From contig JAJCYS010000018.1 of NCBI GenBank assembly GCA_029262815.1, positions 1 through 64,000 on the forward strand: a DNA stretch of 64,000 nucleotides, written 5' to 3'. The first letter of the stretch is position 1; every line of letters starts with the position of its first letter. The notes beneath the pieces were generated by a model, which was given only the letters and a program-made list of their open reading frames with translations, made no database searches and was not told the origin of the DNA. The stretch is from Deltaproteobacteria bacterium (lineage in GTDB: Bacteria > Bdellovibrionota > JAJCYS01). This document shows, in pieces, positions 36,236 to 45,640 of this stretch. The position numbers and the translations under genes were made by a program.

Positions 36236-36439
36236 ATGGGAGTGTCCTCAAGAAAAACTCAAAAGAAATCCTCAAAGAAAATTATTGATCTTCAAAAAGA
36301 ACGTCTCAAAAAAATTAAAGAGAAAATCCAAAACGGGTCTTATCATATAGAATCCGATGAACTCTCGGGTAAACTCATCAAGTCTTATGTCAAAGATTTA
36401 GAAGAATGGTTGCCTGCGTCAGACAAGAGTAAAAAGTAG
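36236..36439 (+). CDS. FlgM-like anti-sigma-28 factor (short)
   Basis: 67 aa from ATG 36236, preceded by GAGAGGGG with ideal spacing. The C-terminal half, IKEKIQNGSYHIESDELSGK and then LIKSYVKDLEEWL, resembles the FlgM sigma-binding region (I-x-NGxYxIDxxxLAxKLL). The N-terminus is Lys-rich and short compared with typical 85-100 aa FlgM. No flagellar genes are near, so the function is inferred from this motif alone. Confidence 0.5.
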   Translation: MGVSSRKTQKKSSKKIIDLQKERLKKIKEKIQNGSYHIESDELSGKLIKSYVKDLEEWLPASDKSKK

Positions 36440-36453
36440 TGCGTGCACAATTT

Positions 36454-37455
36454 TTATAAGGACTTTGCTGCTCTCAATGCAAAGCTATCTGTCATACCGC
36501 TGATATAATCTACAATATATGGGATTTGTTCTTTCTCAGAAAGTTTTAGAAAGTTGGGAACTTTATCATGCAGCTGAGCATCTTCAAATAATGATTTTCG
36601 ATTAGCCAAGTAGTGAGATGTCAGTTTCTCTAGTAGTTTTGTAGGTTCAATAAAAGCTTGTGTGACAAACGGATTTTCATATACTTTTTCGAACATAAAA
36701 CTTCTAAACAAAGTGATTAAATCAAGCAATTCTGGAGCCACAAAAAGAGTAGAACCTTGGTGATTCAAATTTGAACCGATAACGCCATGAATGAGTGTTG
36801 TAAGTCGATTTGTGGAATTTTCACCTAGTTTCTTCAAAATACTTTCGGGAAGTTGAATTTCTTGAATGATGCCAGCACGTATCGCATCGTCACAATCGTG
36901 ATGTAAGTACGCCATAAGGTCAGAAATTCGAACGACCTGGGCTTCGAGTGTTGTCCGGTCCAGTAGCTTGTTAGATCCTTGGATACTACCTTTGCCTTTA
37001 CTATGCTTAGCAATGCCGTCCACAACCTCAGGGGTGAGATTCAGGCCATTGTAATTGCGTTCTACAATTTCGACAACGCGAACGCTTTGTCGAGCATGAT
37101 GAAATCCACCTGGTATGGACCTATTGAGAACGCGTTCGCCTGTGTGACCAAATGGCGTATGACCTAAGTCGTGACCGTAGCTGATGGCTTCAATCAAATC
37201 CTCATTAAGTCCTAATGCGCGACCAATGGTTCGTGCAATTTGGGTGACTTCGAGAGTGTGTGTGAGCCTGGTTCTGTAATGATCGCCATCAGGTTTTAAA
37301 AACACCTGGGTCTTATGTTTTAGGCGTCTAAAGGCCTTGCAATGCAAAATACGATCTCGATCTCTTGCAAATGCGGATCGATAGGGATCTTCAGTGAGGC
37401 TCTTTTTTCGTCCTACCGTATTCAGACAACGATGAGGGTGGGGCTTGGTTTCCAT
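36454..37455 (-). CDS. dgt: Deoxyguanosinetriphosphate triphosphohydrolase-like protein
   Basis: 333 aa HD-domain enzyme. RTRLTHTLEVTQIAR (H66) and SYGHDLGHTPFGHTGE (H95, D96) form the metal site, with RISDLMAYLHHD carrying the distal Asp. It hydrolyses dNTPs to deoxynucleoside plus triphosphate. The length matches the dGTPase type 2 subfamily widely found in bacteria. It converges with the FlgM-like gene (14-nt gap). Confidence 0.92.
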   Translation of the reverse strand: METKPHPHRCLNTVGRKKSLTEDPYRSAFARDRDRILHCKAFRRLKHKTQVFLKPDGDHYRTRLTHTLEVTQIARTIGRALGLNEDLIEAISYGHDLGHTPFGHTGERVLNRSIPGGFHHARQSVRVVEIVERNYNGLNLTPEVVDGIAKHSKGKGSIQGSNKLLDRTTLEAQVVRISDLMAYLHHDCDDAIRAGIIQEIQLPESILKKLGENSTNRLTTLIHGVIGSNLNHQGSTLFVAPELLDLITLFRSFMFEKVYENPFVTQAFIEPTKLLEKLTSHYLANRKSLFEDAQLHDKVPNFLKLSEKEQIPYIVDYISGMTDSFALRAAKSL

Positions 37456-37657
37456 TATGTTTGGCTCCTAGAACAGATCCTAAAATTCTAGACCGCATAA
37501 AACAGCTTGTAAACACGAATCTTGCTCATAATGGCTGTTTTTTTTCTAAATTGCCAAAAATCCAACTATTTCAACGCATGTCTCTATTACTCAGTCGATT
37601 CTAAGATTAGATTATTTTATTAAGTTTTTGCAACGCCAACCGATATGTTTAATCACA

Positions 37658-38311
37658 ATGAGTGAATTTATTTATCCAAAACATTCCCCTCACTATACCC
37701 TGTGGTTACTCGTCTTTGGTGCCATGTTAGGTGTGCTGTATCTGCTGTGGGGGTATGTTTCAATGGATTTAGGAACAAAACCGTTTTCTTATTTTATTTT
37801 GGTCCTTATCAGTTTTTCGGGGTTTTGGTCAGCTACATTGGTAGGGCTCTACAAGGGGTTTTTATGTTTACTTCAAATTTGGATATGTCGTACTGATCTT
37901 CCAAGATGGGAAGAGGAATACGATAGTTCGGTAGACCGATTGCCTGTCTTAACTGAACAGATTGAGGATTTCTATATCAGTGACATCCATATCCCTTTGA
38001 TTGCTGGCTTGGCGGGCATTATTTCTTTGCCCGCATTGTATGGTGTATTGGATGCCGTGCGAACTACGATACTTTGGAATTTACATGAACAAACCCGCTC
38101 CCTGTGGTTGACCCCTTCAGGCGCGTTATGTTTGGTTATTTTTATCGGTGCTATTGCGACCTCGGTATTATGGATTTGGACTGCCAGACGGAATTACACA
38201 TGCTACATGTGTGCTAACTACTTACTCGCCAACCGAAAATTGGCCATTGCGTTCGATAAGACTCATTTAGCAGAACACCATAATGCAGAAGTGTTAAAAC
38301 CCAAATCTTAG
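37658..38311 (+). CDS. Integral membrane protein, unknown function
   Basis: 217 aa from ATG 37658; a TTG 30 nt upstream is also in frame and neither has a clear Shine-Dalgarno. Four hydrophobic segments (approximately residues 14-36, 42-68, 120-142, 158-180 of this frame) with a soluble loop in the middle (WEEEYDSSVDRLPVL). CYMCANYLLANRK near the end has a Cys pair. No family recognised. It stands alone, convergent with the aminotransferase gene. Confidence 0.65.
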   Translation: MSEFIYPKHSPHYTLWLLVFGAMLGVLYLLWGYVSMDLGTKPFSYFILVLISFSGFWSATLVGLYKGFLCLLQIWICRTDLPRWEEEYDSSVDRLPVLTEQIEDFYISDIHIPLIAGLAGIISLPALYGVLDAVRTTILWNLHEQTRSLWLTPSGALCLVIFIGAIATSVLWIWTARRNYTCYMCANYLLANRKLAIAFDKTHLAEHHNAEVLKPKS

Positions 38312-38384
38312 ATTGGCGAAGAGACGGAAGACCGACGAAGCAATCTCTTTTCTCTTACTTCACGAATCCTTTTTGAGGTCAATT

Positions 38385-39704
38385 TTAGAAAAGTTCCTTT
38401 AACGTTGCCTCAATTCGATTCATACCCTCGCCAACCAACTCATGTGGCAGGTTGAGTGAAGTACGCATACGAATACTTCTATCACCGCACTTCAAGGCAA
38501 TCATTTGATGAGATTGGAGTAGGGTGTTATAAAATGAATCCCGTTTTCCTTCATCAGGTAGATCAAAAGCAAACCATGTCCCACGGCCTCTGATGTTGGT
38601 GATGCCGTCATAGGATTCTGCCAAACTATTGAGATGTTGAGTAAGTTCAGAAGAAATGCCTTTGGCGTGTGCCAACAAATTATCTTCTTCTATAATATTG
38701 ATAAATTGACTTGCTCGAACCATATCGACCAATCCACCCCCAAAGGTACTATTGATACGGCTTGATACTTTAAAACAGTTATCCACATCATCAATACGGC
38801 GGTTGGCAAATACGCCACACACTTGCGTTTTTTTGCCGAAACAGACTACATCAGGTTCAACACCGAGTTGTTCGAACGCCCACCAGCTACCCATGCCACC
38901 AAACCCTGTTTGAATTTCGTCAAAGACAAGCAACGCTTCTCGTTCATCGGCAATCTGACGCAACCAAGCCAAGAATTCAGGCCGAAAGTGATTGTCACCC
39001 CCTTCACCTTGAATTGGTTCAACCACAATACATGCAATGTCATTGGGATACTGATCGAAGGCTTCCGTAATTTCTTTTTTGGACAACTGTTCAAGCGCTT
39101 CAGTACGTTCAAGATTTTTGGGGTCATGAATCGGGAAAAACATTTTAGGGTTTGTGACACGTGGCCAAGCAAATTTGGGAAAATACTGTGTCTTGGCAAC
39201 ACTGCTGGTATTGGTGAGGCTCATGGTATATCCAGAGCGACCATGAAAGGCCTCTTTGAAGTGAAGCGCCATTTGACCCCGCTCGCCATGACCAGCAGCA
39301 ATATTTTTTCGAACCTTCCAATCAAAAGCAATTTTCAAAGCGTTCTCAACAGCCAGAGCGCCTCCTTCGATATAGAATGAATATGGGTAAGCGTCGGGAA
39401 TACATACGTTATGAAATTGATCAACAAACTCCGCCATTGCAACGCTATAGACATCGCTATTACTGGGTTTGATCAGAGCGAAAGGTGCAATTTTGGATTT
39501 AAATGCGTCGTTATTTAATTTGGGATGATTAAACCCTAAGGGAAGAGATGCAAAGAATGAAAAAAAATCTAAGTACTCTTTTTGGTCAATCCCGTTAAAA
39601 AGATAGGACCCATGAGATTTTTCGGGGTCTAACGCCAGGTGAAATCCATCCACTAGGATATGTTTTTTCAATGAAGGTAAAACATCACTATACGTCATGG
39701 CCAT
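38385..39704 (-). CDS. lat: L-lysine 6-transaminase
   Basis: 439 aa class III PLP aminotransferase. The N-terminal region (VLPSLKKHILVDGFHLALD) and the unusual FHGRSGYTMSLTNT are characteristic of lysine epsilon-aminotransferase rather than ornithine or GABA transaminases. Catalytic Asp in LVFDEIQTGFGG; PLP Lys in CFGKKTQVCG. It converts lysine and 2-oxoglutarate to aminoadipate semialdehyde (piperideine-6-carboxylate) and glutamate. ATG 39704 has AAGGGAGA upstream. A stand-alone gene, with no beta-lactam genes near, so a lysine catabolism role is likely. Confidence 0.9.
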   Translation of the reverse strand: MAMTYSDVLPSLKKHILVDGFHLALDPEKSHGSYLFNGIDQKEYLDFFSFFASLPLGFNHPKLNNDAFKSKIAPFALIKPSNSDVYSVAMAEFVDQFHNVCIPDAYPYSFYIEGGALAVENALKIAFDWKVRKNIAAGHGERGQMALHFKEAFHGRSGYTMSLTNTSSVAKTQYFPKFAWPRVTNPKMFFPIHDPKNLERTEALEQLSKKEITEAFDQYPNDIACIVVEPIQGEGGDNHFRPEFLAWLRQIADEREALLVFDEIQTGFGGMGSWWAFEQLGVEPDVVCFGKKTQVCGVFANRRIDDVDNCFKVSSRINSTFGGGLVDMVRASQFINIIEEDNLLAHAKGISSELTQHLNSLAESYDGITNIRGRGTWFAFDLPDEGKRDSFYNTLLQSHQMIALKCGDRSIRMRTSLNLPHELVGEGMNRIEATLKELF

Positions 39705-39786
39705 GGCTGATCTCCCTTGTTGTAAACCTATAGAGTGACCTCATAGTATCACGAAGGGAGAGTCTCAGCTACTTGTGAGCGGTCAA

Positions 39787-41334
39787 TTAGGATTCCAATT
39801 CGAATCTTGGAAAGATTGGTGAAAAAGGGGTCTTAGCTACAAATATCGGTGTGTCGAACAGACTGTTTGATTGATCCTTGGTATTAAAATCTCCAATTTT
39901 GTTGCCAAATGCCTCAAAAATATCTGACATCTTATCAGGACAGAAAGGATGCAGCCCAATGCACGTAAGTAAGGTACAGGTCAAACATTCGGCCATCAGG
40001 GAAGCAAGTTCTGTTTTGAGTTCTGGATCTTTTGCCATAACCCAAGGCTTGCGATCTGCAATATAGGTATTGATGTCATGGACCATCTCATTACTGACCT
40101 CTAAGGCTTGGGTTAATTCTTGTTCACTCATATGTGTGAGATAGGATTCAAACTTTTTTTGAATGCTGCCTCGTAGAATTTGAGAGGAAGAACGTTGATC
40201 AGGCACTGGGAGTTGCCCATCAAAATACTTTGTAATCATGCCGTGGATTCTTGAAACGAGATTACCAATACCGTTGCTTAACTCTGAATTGTGACGCTCG
40301 ATAAGTCGCTTTTCAGAAAAATCGCCATCCTTATCCCATGGTATTTCACGCAGTAAATAGTAACGTAAGCTATCTGATCCATAAGAGTTCGCGAGTTCAA
40401 TGGGGTTGAGCCCCGTGCCCTTGGTTTTGGACATTTTGGCGCCCTTGTAATGTACAAATCCATGTCCCCAGACCTGATCGGGTAAAGGGAGGTTTGCGCT
40501 CATGAGCATACAAGGCCAGATGACACAGTGAAACCGTGTGATGTCTTTTCCAATCACGTGAAGGTCTGCAGGCCAATAGTGCTCATACTTATCTGTATGT
40601 AAACCCCCAAGAGCAGAAAAGTAGTTGATAAGTGCATCAACCCAGACATATACAACAGACTTTTTATCAAAAGGTAATGGAATACCCCAAGTTGTCGTCT
40701 GTCTGCTTATGCTGATATCTTCAAGTCCCTGATCCATAAGTCCAAGGATTTCATTTCGTCGTGTTTCGGGTTGGATGAATTTAGGGTTCTTTTTGATGTG
40801 AGTGAGTAAGGCGTCTTGATAATTCTTGAGCCTAAAAAAATAATTTTCTTCTTTGATCAATTCAGCAACAATCCCATGGACTTTGCAGTTACCTTCTTCG
40901 TCTATATCACCACTATCTAAAAATCGCTCGCAGGACCCACAGTACTTGCCTTCATAGTTACCTTTGTAAATGTCATCCGCATCATAAATTCGTTGAACGA
41001 TTTCAGAGACCGTTTGTGCGTGAATTTCTTCAGTTGTTTGTACAAATCGGTCATAGTTAACTTGAAGGACTTCCCATACTTTTTTAAATTTATCAGCCAT
41101 AATATCGCAATAAGCTTTGGGCTCGATGCCTTCTTTCTCAGCCATACGTTTTACATTTTGGCTGTGTTCATCTGTCCCCACAGAGAAGAATACATCTTCA
41201 CCGAGGAAACGGTGATGGCGAGCAATGACGTCAGCGCCAATTTTTTCAAGTGCATGGCCCAAGTGCGGAACGGCATTACTGTAATCAATGGCAGTAGTAA
41301 TATAAAAAGTAGGTTTTAGTTTTTCAGTTTCCAT
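39787..41334 (-). CDS. metG: Methionyl-tRNA synthetase
   Basis: 515 aa class I synthetase. HLGH at 24-27 (HIGH motif), KMSKTKG (KMSKS motif), and a zinc-type knuckle in YCGSCERF with a later Cys in EGNCKVHG. It lacks the C-terminal EMAP/dimerisation domain, as in shorter bacterial MetG types. Charges initiator and elongator tRNAMet. It lies 15 nt downstream of epmA and is probably cotranscribed. Confidence 0.94.
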   Translation of the reverse strand: METEKLKPTFYITTAIDYSNAVPHLGHALEKIGADVIARHHRFLGEDVFFSVGTDEHSQNVKRMAEKEGIEPKAYCDIMADKFKKVWEVLQVNYDRFVQTTEEIHAQTVSEIVQRIYDADDIYKGNYEGKYCGSCERFLDSGDIDEEGNCKVHGIVAELIKEENYFFRLKNYQDALLTHIKKNPKFIQPETRRNEILGLMDQGLEDISISRQTTTWGIPLPFDKKSVVYVWVDALINYFSALGGLHTDKYEHYWPADLHVIGKDITRFHCVIWPCMLMSANLPLPDQVWGHGFVHYKGAKMSKTKGTGLNPIELANSYGSDSLRYYLLREIPWDKDGDFSEKRLIERHNSELSNGIGNLVSRIHGMITKYFDGQLPVPDQRSSSQILRGSIQKKFESYLTHMSEQELTQALEVSNEMVHDINTYIADRKPWVMAKDPELKTELASLMAECLTCTLLTCIGLHPFCPDKMSDIFEAFGNKIGDFNTKDQSNSLFDTPIFVAKTPFSPIFPRFELES

Positions 41335-41349
41335 AATTCTTCCAGAGTC

Positions 41350-42279
41350 CTAATGTATGACAGGGATGCTGTCTTGGCCTAATAATACCATAAGCAAACG
41401 ATCTAAGCCCAGTGCACATCCTGTGCAAGAGGGGATGCCTTTTTTTAGCGCTGCAATGAGTGTGGGGTCCCATAGTTGCCCATGATCCTTCGCGTGGGCT
41501 AAATATCGAGGTTGGTCTGAAATTGTTGCTTGTAATATTTCAAACTCAGTTATTTCTTCATAGCCATTTAATAGTTCAATGCCAGAGAAACTGGTTTCCC
41601 ATCGATTGTGTCGACGTTCATGCCACGGGGCTTGAGGATTGTTTGGATTGGCCAGTGCGGCCATTACAGATGGGAATCCTGTGAGGGTTGTAAAACCTGG
41701 CTCTTTGGCAAGTAACGGATGTATTTGGTCTGCGTAGATAAAGTCAAGCTTTGAGCATGCCGATTCGGGAGTTTGCGTTTTAAGCCAGTCGGAGAGGTTT
41801 TTGCCTGTGGCATCATGAAATAGGACATCGAACGAGATGATTTGCCATCGGAATTCGTCTTGGGGTCGAAATGAGTGCCAAAGGGTTTTTATCAAATGAC
41901 GGCAACGTTCAATGCCGGAGTCTAATTTTGTATCGATTTCATACCATTCACACATCCAAAACTCTTGGACATGAATAGGCCCTACATTGTTTTCAGTACC
42001 GCCTCTAAACACCTTGCCGATTTCATAGAGGGAAGTTTGCGTTTGACTCAAAGCTACCTTCATAAAACGCTCAGGGCTAGTTCGAAGGAAACTATTTGAG
42101 CCATCTGGATTTTCTAGTTTGTATACCGTATTGGTTGGATCAAAGCCTACAGAGGGCTGGAGTATAGGAGAGTAAAAAGGATGAAACAGCTCGTCAGTAA
42201 AATAAGTGTGGAATCTGCTCTTGAGGGATTCTAGAGCCCTGCACCAAGATAAATAAGAGTTGTGGTGTGATTCAGTCAT
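41350..42279 (-). CDS. epmA: EF-P lysine lysyltransferase EpmA (GenX/PoxA, LysRS-like)
   Basis: 309 aa from ATG 42279, with GAGGGGAA just upstream; an earlier in-frame ATG at 42315 lies on top of the divergent gene. Class II aminoacyl-tRNA synthetase catalytic core without an anticodon-binding domain: FLRTSPERFMKVAL, FRGGTENNVGPIHVQEFWMCEWY spanning motif 2, and GCALGLDRLLMVLLG motif 3. EpmA attaches beta-lysine to elongation factor P, which rescues ribosomes at polyproline. EpmB and EF-P are not in the window. Confidence 0.88.
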   Translation of the reverse strand: MTESHHNSYLSWCRALESLKSRFHTYFTDELFHPFYSPILQPSVGFDPTNTVYKLENPDGSNSFLRTSPERFMKVALSQTQTSLYEIGKVFRGGTENNVGPIHVQEFWMCEWYEIDTKLDSGIERCRHLIKTLWHSFRPQDEFRWQIISFDVLFHDATGKNLSDWLKTQTPESACSKLDFIYADQIHPLLAKEPGFTTLTGFPSVMAALANPNNPQAPWHERRHNRWETSFSGIELLNGYEEITEFEILQATISDQPRYLAHAKDHGQLWDPTLIAALKKGIPSCTGCALGLDRLLMVLLGQDSIPVIH

Positions 42280-42292
42280 TTCCCCTCTTATA

Positions 42293-43798
42293 ATGGTAAT
42301 TGTGAGTGGCTTCAATTACTTTTTTGGGGAAATTCGAAGAAAAAGGGTGATTCTGTATGTGACCCTCTGTGTGATAGGGCTGGGCTATTGCAGTTTCGCT
42401 GAATCACAGATTTACGACCATAATCAGTTTTATACGTTACGATCCCGTTTACGGTCATATTCGAGCGCTGCGCAATGGGAAGCCGTCCGTACGTGGAGTA
42501 GGGGGGAGTTTAACCCCCATAAGTGGTTGCTGTCGGCTGATATCCTCTTTTTGAGAATTATGAAAGGGGGCTCTGGCTCTCATGCTCGGTCAAAGGAAGA
42601 AATTGGAATTGCCACACGGTTGCTCAAGAAGCTTCCCTCAAAGTCGGCTTATGACATTGCTCGATATTTGCATAAAGGTATTCTTGCTGTGACTCAAGGG
42701 AATCGCAACAAAGCGCAGAATTATTTTGATATTACAAAACGGACTAAGAGAGAGCCACTGATCCGAGCTATGGCCTATGTTTACTTAGGAGAGTTGACCT
42801 ACCTTTCTGCAAAGTTACCCAATGATGAACCTGCCATTTTAGAAAAAAGCCATTACTACTTTCAAAAAGCGTTAGATAGTTTACCTGTGAAGGCAGTGGC
42901 TCCATTGGCATATGCGGGTATAGCTAGACGGTATTTTTTTCTAGAACGATGGGACAAGGTTGTTGATCTATTAAAACAAGCCATCCGTTTAGATCCTGAG
43001 TATATTACCCCTCGAATCAATCTCGGTCTCGTCTATGTTGCCCAACACAAATGGAGTCGTGCATATGTCCATTTGTACAAGGCCTATCAATATCGCCCCG
43101 AAGACGTTGTGGTGATGAAGGAGTTAATCTTATCCGCGTACTACTTGAAGAAAGATGGGCTAGTCAAAAAGTTGGTCAGTACATACTTAAAACATCCGGA
43201 TGTGACAGCTGAAGCGGCTCGGCCTGTTGTGCACCAGGTTCTCTTTAAGGAGATCGAACAGATCTATAGCTCTGGGCATGTAAAGCAGGCTCTAAACGCT
43301 TATCTGAAGCTTGTACATCAATTTCCAACCTTGGATGAGATCCGATTACGCATCGGTATGTGCTATCGCACCCTGAACCAATACGCTGAAGCACGTGTGT
43401 ATTTTCAAGCTTATGTCCAGAAATACTCAGCCAATCCAGTCGGTTTTTTTGAGCTCGGTTTATTGGATTTTTATGAGAGACGATATGAGTGGGCAGCTCA
43501 GAACTTTATTCGGGCTTTAGAGTTAAACCCTAGAGATGCCGGGAATGTTTGGCTCTGGACCGTGAAAGCACTCTTGCAACTTCAACTTTATAGGGAGGCT
43601 TACTTCGTCTTAGCTCAAGCAGATAAGACGCCTCATTTAGATATTCATTACCGTGAAATCATCAGAACCCAGATGGAAGTTATGGGCAAAAAGTACAAAT
43701 TGTCTTCCACACAACTGGGCCATCTTACTTTTTCTCGTATCAGGCAGGGTATTCAACAGGTAGCTTCAAAAACCCTTGAAAATTCGAGTAAGCTGTAG
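42293..43798 (+). CDS. Exported TPR-repeat protein
   Basis: About 501 aa from ATG 42293; an internal GTG opening ILYVTLCVIGLGYCSFA is a plausible later start. A signal-like hydrophobic stretch is followed by several tetratricopeptide repeats, best seen at AYAGIARRYFFLERWDKVVD, AIRLDPEYITPRINLGLVYV and PVGFFELGLLDFYERRYEWA. It probably mediates protein interactions in the periplasm. Divergent from epmA with only 13 bp between starts, so promoters must overlap coding sequence. Confidence 0.75.
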   Translation: MVIVSGFNYFFGEIRRKRVILYVTLCVIGLGYCSFAESQIYDHNQFYTLRSRLRSYSSAAQWEAVRTWSRGEFNPHKWLLSADILFLRIMKGGSGSHARSKEEIGIATRLLKKLPSKSAYDIARYLHKGILAVTQGNRNKAQNYFDITKRTKREPLIRAMAYVYLGELTYLSAKLPNDEPAILEKSHYYFQKALDSLPVKAVAPLAYAGIARRYFFLERWDKVVDLLKQAIRLDPEYITPRINLGLVYVAQHKWSRAYVHLYKAYQYRPEDVVVMKELILSAYYLKKDGLVKKLVSTYLKHPDVTAEAARPVVHQVLFKEIEQIYSSGHVKQALNAYLKLVHQFPTLDEIRLRIGMCYRTLNQYAEARVYFQAYVQKYSANPVGFFELGLLDFYERRYEWAAQNFIRALELNPRDAGNVWLWTVKALLQLQLYREAYFVLAQADKTPHLDIHYREIIRTQMEVMGKKYKLSSTQLGHLTFSRIRQGIQQVASKTLENSSKL

Positions 43799-43814
43799 CA
43801 CAGTGATATGCTCC

Positions 43815-44393
43815 ATGAATCCGTTGCATATAGCCCATGTTGATGAAGTTTGTCTTTTGAAAAAGAAGTGGGATAGCCCTGTGCTCCTCTCACCTAATCA
43901 AGATGATATTAAGTGTTCGGTAGATTTGGACCTTCAGTGTGCTTTGATGCTATTAGAACACCGAATTTCAAGAGGCGATCAATCTCGTCTTGTAGCGTGT
44001 GTGTGTGGCGGGGAAGTGGTTGGAGCCTTGGTAAGCTTGTTTTTGCTTAAGAGGGGCTGTCTCGAAGTCGTAGTGGGTTCTGCTTCAGAGTCTGTACGAG
44101 ATCGTGTCAAATCTCTTGCTGAGCTTAATCAGTTAAGATCCCCGAAGATGGGATGGTGGACAGATGAAAACATTTATGGGGTGTTTGATATGCTGTTCCT
44201 ACCCTACAGTCTTTACAAACAGGAACCGGTGAAATGGCTCCAAAAGGTAGATGTATCAGGTATTTTGGTTGTTTTGGGACACTCTGACCAGTCGTTAGGT
44301 CCTATGCCTGGGTTTCAAAAAGTCCTCGAAGTCCGCTGTCCATCAGGTAAAGCGAACGGATTTTTTCGAACAGAATTGAACAAAACCCCTTGA
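43815..44393 (+). CDS. Hypothetical cytoplasmic protein
   Basis: 192 aa from ATG 43815. The frame stays open upstream to a TTG inside the TPR gene, but the family start is unknown. Hydrophobic core strands (RLVACVCGGEVVGALVSLFLL, ILVVLGHSDQ) suggest a compact alpha/beta fold. No motif recognised. It probably follows the TPR gene in one transcript. Its last bases contain the TTGACA that may drive the HU gene. Confidence 0.6.
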   Translation: MNPLHIAHVDEVCLLKKKWDSPVLLSPNQDDIKCSVDLDLQCALMLLEHRISRGDQSRLVACVCGGEVVGALVSLFLLKRGCLEVVVGSASESVRDRVKSLAELNQLRSPKMGWWTDENIYGVFDMLFLPYSLYKQEPVKWLQKVDVSGILVVLGHSDQSLGPMPGFQKVLEVRCPSGKANGFFRTELNKTP

Positions 44394-44421
44394 CACATTT
44401 ACAAGACGATGGAACTCTAGA
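44390..44421 (+). promoter_or_regulatory. Possible promoter of the HU-family gene
   Basis: A perfect TTGACA (44390-44395) overlaps the end of the preceding gene. The best -10 candidate, TCTAGA (44416-44421), is at a long 20-bp spacing, so the assignment is weak. The HU gene needs an efficient promoter because it has its own terminator. Confidence 0.3.
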
Positions 44422-44462
44422 AACAATATTCTTTCCAAAATTGACATTTGAAGGAGGCAGTA

Positions 44463-44735
44463 ATGAATAAAAGTGAATTAATCGAGCAGATTTCATACGA
44501 TACGGACCTTACAAAGGCCGACGTATCTCGGGTACTTGAGTCTATGATTGACACTGTCCGACGTTCGGTAAAAAAAGGCGAAGATGTAAAGCTAACAGGC
44601 TTTGGAACATTCACACGTGTTCGTCGTAAAACTCGTATGGGACGTAACCCACAAACGGGTGAAGAGATTAAAATACCAGCTGCTCGAGTACCTAAATTTA
44701 AGCCAGGTAAAGAGTTTAAAGAAATGCTGAACTAG
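44463..44735 (+). CDS. hup: HU/IHF-family DNA-binding protein
   Basis: 90 aa, standard length. GFGTFTRVRRK in the beta-arm base and GRNPQTGEEIKIPAARVPKF with the intercalating Pro at 63. Start ATG 44463 is fixed by a strong Shine-Dalgarno AAGGAGG. It bends and compacts DNA. HU versus IHF-alpha/beta cannot be decided from this sequence alone; the N-terminus NKSELIEQIS is HU-like. Followed by a strong terminator. Confidence 0.93.
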   Translation: MNKSELIEQISYDTDLTKADVSRVLESMIDTVRRSVKKGEDVKLTGFGTFTRVRRKTRMGRNPQTGEEIKIPAARVPKFKPGKEFKEMLN

Positions 44736-44762
44736 AATATTAGTTTAATATTTGGTTTAAAC

Positions 44763-44796
44763 AAAACCCGCTTGGTGTAAGCCAAGCGGGTTTTGT
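44763..44796. terminator. Bidirectional terminator between HU gene and MNIO cluster
   Basis: AAAACCCGCTTGG / CCAAGCGGGTTTT (44763-44775 and 44782-44794), a perfect 13-bp stem with a 6-nt loop. A-tract and T-tract at the two ends make it active both ways, for the HU gene and for the four-gene operon ending at 44849. Confidence 0.95.
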
Positions 44797-44848
44797 CTAT
44801 TTAAAACAATCTTAAATTTTTTTATTGAATTTAAAGAACCGGTTCGAG

Positions 44849-45640
44849 TTAATGACTGGGATTTTGAAAAATACCTAGTTGCATCCAGTTAGCAAACCAA
44901 TGCGTTAAGTGTTCTGGATCGGTCAAGACTGCTTCACAGACTTCTGATAGGGTGCTTCTAGACCGTGATTTTTTGAGTAAGTAAAAGGCATTAGGCTCAA
45001 TCTCACGTGATATGGGCTGATGATTTTCATCTCTATGAACAAGGATATAGCAGGGTCGACCTAAGGGAGTTAGATGAGGTGTTTCTTTCGTTTCTTGGTT
45101 GAGTAGCGTAAGAAGTGGCCAATTTGTTTTTAAAAGTTGGACATGCGGTTGCAAGGTGAGGGGCAAGAAATCACCGTATCGTGCTGCAGTTTCAGGTAGA
45201 AGAGCAGGGTAACTGGGTGCGTCAAAAGTGAGTTGAAAAAGCCATTCAAGCTGAGCCAGATCTGGTAGATAGGGGTACTGTTCTTTCAGCCAATGTGTTT
45301 TTAAAAATTGGGGCAGGTCTTCACCTTCTGCATTAAGATTGTATGTTTTAGACCCACAGGCAACGATGTATTCGTAACAGAGAACTGAGAAGGCATCTTG
45401 TCCGAGAACTTTTTTGATATTCTCATATGTTACGCTCAAAGCCTCATTTCTACGGATGAAGTATCCTACTCGGTAAATCTCTAAACGTTTTTCGGGTGAG
45501 TCTGTGCTCTTAGTCTCTAAATGTTGGGATAGCCATTGATGATCGTTCACGTGCGTGTCGACATGTTCTCCAGCTCGTACTGCGTTTCGCATAGCCAGCT
45601 GAATATCACGAAGGGTGGGCGTCGAGTCTTCTTTGGTCAT
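44849..45640 (-). CDS. DUF2063 (BufC-like) partner of MNIO enzyme
   Basis: 263 aa. The N-terminal PF09836-type domain is visible: RLEIYRVGYFIRRNEALSVT, IKKVLGQDAFSVLCYEYI, and NLNAEGEDLPQFL. The C-terminal domain resembles the RiPP recognition element-like region reported for BufC and related MNIO partners. It is thought to bring the precursor peptide to the MNIO enzyme. It overlaps the MNIO gene by 35 nt, indicating tight coupling. The original DNA-binding annotation of the family is not supported by context. Confidence 0.85.
   Translation of the reverse strand: MTKEDSTPTLRDIQLAMRNAVRAGEHVDTHVNDHQWLSQHLETKSTDSPEKRLEIYRVGYFIRRNEALSVTYENIKKVLGQDAFSVLCYEYIVACGSKTYNLNAEGEDLPQFLKTHWLKEQYPYLPDLAQLEWLFQLTFDAPSYPALLPETAARYGDFLPLTLQPHVQLLKTNWPLLTLLNQETKETPHLTPLGRPCYILVHRDENHQPISREIEPNAFYLLKKSRSRSTLSEVCEAVLTDPEHLTHWFANWMQLGIFQNPSH

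Noticed and set aside
38823..39380. 185-codon frame opposite the lysine aminotransferase
   Set aside because: Antisense shadow with no domain or Shine-Dalgarno.
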